From Eudromia elegans (Eukaryota > Chordata > Aves > Tinamiformes > Tinamidae), in the NCBI GenBank assembly GCA_003342815.1, contig PTEX01000298.1:434001-498000 (forward strand): DNA of 64,000 bases, given 5' to 3'. Both the position numbers and the translations under genes were made by a program. A model generated the notes under the pieces. The model was not told the origin of the DNA and made no database searches. It saw only the letters and a list, made by a program, of their open reading frames with translations. Positions 63,201 to 64,000 of the stretch are shown here, piece by piece. How positions within the stretch are numbered: position 1 is the stretch's first letter; each line of letters opens with the position of its first letter.

Positions 63201-64000
63201 TCCACAAAATCACCTCTTCTCAAGGGCATTTTGAGCTTGACCACTTAGTTTTCATTTTTCTGGGAAAAGGTAATTAGGTATGCATTTTCCCACTAATTGC
63301 CTAGGCAGTAAGTATCTTGATACTTTTTCCCCAGAAATATTTTATTTCTAGGCGTTTTATTTCTAAGTTATTTTCTAAGTATAAATATACTTGTCTTCTC
63401 ACAATCATGTAGATGTCTCTGGTAGAACAGTCAGTATTTGGGTGGCATATAAAACAAAAAGTTCACAAATTAATATAGTGTGGGTTACCTTCTTTGTATA
63501 TACTGCTGTTTTATCCTCACAATTGGATGAAAACTTTTGAGTCTGCAACTTCATCAACACTTTCCTGAGAAATTTCCAAGCCTTTCCAACATGTATTTTA
63601 CTATTATTCAAAAAGTTAAAAATAAACAGGCCTTCCATTTGAAACCTAAGTTTTCTGAGAAGAACCAGTCCACCACAAAGGCATCTAAAATAAGAAAACA
63701 ATTATTTATACTGACATATGGAAAATACGTCCTGAAGATGGACAGGAGATAGCTATCACATATCACAAAACACACACTGGCAGAATTTGCAGAAAACTCA
63801 TGGCAGCATAACATGAGTTCTCCCTGTATTCAGTATTTAGCTACTTAAGGATTAGTATGGTGGTATGGATGGAAAAATAGGAGCATATCGCTGGAGAGAT
63901 TATCTGTGTTGCAATATTCAGACTGTCTGCATCATCTGGATCAAAGTCCTCAGAACTTGTTGCAACAAAGCAAAAATGCCTACAGAGACTCAACACGCAC
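60236..64000. other. intergenic DNA at the right edge
   Basis: No gene is recognised. It holds a poly-A run at 60952-60974, a C/A-rich simple stretch at about 61545-61585 and otherwise unremarkable AT-rich DNA. Confidence 0.5.
60952..60974. repeat. poly-A run
   Basis: About 22 consecutive A bases with no recognisable retroposon body. Confidence 0.9.

Noticed and set aside
35251-64000. Search for exons of the usual upstream neighbour of RIPK2 (MMP16 in human)
   Set aside because: No metalloprotease motif such as HEXGHXXGXXH or any other conserved exon was seen. In human the two genes are far apart, so absence here is expected.
1-64000. tRNA, rRNA or snRNA genes
   Set aside because: No tRNA-like box A/box B pair or other RNA gene was recognised by eye. 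A covariance-model scan would be needed to exclude them.

Overview
This window is vertebrate nuclear DNA, most likely from a bird. It has widely spaced exons with GT-AG introns, an AT-rich background with one strong CpG island, and CR1-type LINE fragments whose 3' ends carry the repeated ATTCTATG-like tail typical of avian (and other sauropsid) CR1. A crocodilian or turtle cannot be excluded from sequence alone. There is no operon structure, and nearly all of the open reading frames are chance frames in introns or intergenic DNA.

Left part (1-6.2 kb): three coding exons of a minus-strand amino-acid transporter of the SLC7A6/SLC7A7 (y+LAT) type. Together they give the N-terminal half of the protein, and the rest lies beyond the left edge. 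From 6.2 to about 17 kb I recognise no gene with confidence. This stretch holds the unknown 5' end of the transporter gene, several GC-richer islands and a few weak exon-like patches.

Middle part (about 17.2-35.2 kb): a complete minus-strand RIPK2 gene. I could place all 11 coding exons, and every splice junction keeps the frame. The exons sum to 1653 bases, a 550-residue protein with an N-terminal kinase domain and a C-terminal CARD. RIPK2 is the kinase/adaptor that carries signals from NOD-type peptidoglycan sensors to NF-kB. Its first exon sits in a CpG island holding a perfect kB-type site and an AP-1/antioxidant-type site just upstream. A hydrophobic open frame with splice-like borders lies in what should be the RIPK2 3' UTR and is the least explained coding-like signal here.

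Right part (35.3-64 kb): gene-poor DNA upstream of RIPK2. It contains a CTCCT microsatellite interrupted by an assembly gap, an AT-rich palindromic tract, a probable endogenous retroviral LTR on the minus strand containing undetermined bases, several CR1 fragments (one carrying part of the reverse transcriptase frame, one pair forming an inverted repeat), and a compact cluster of AP-1-like sites.

I found no convincing evidence of a previously undescribed system. The most useful follow-ups are the RIPK2 promoter sites, the hydrophobic ORF after RIPK2, the neighbourhood of the y+LAT-like gene and RIPK2, and the LTR.
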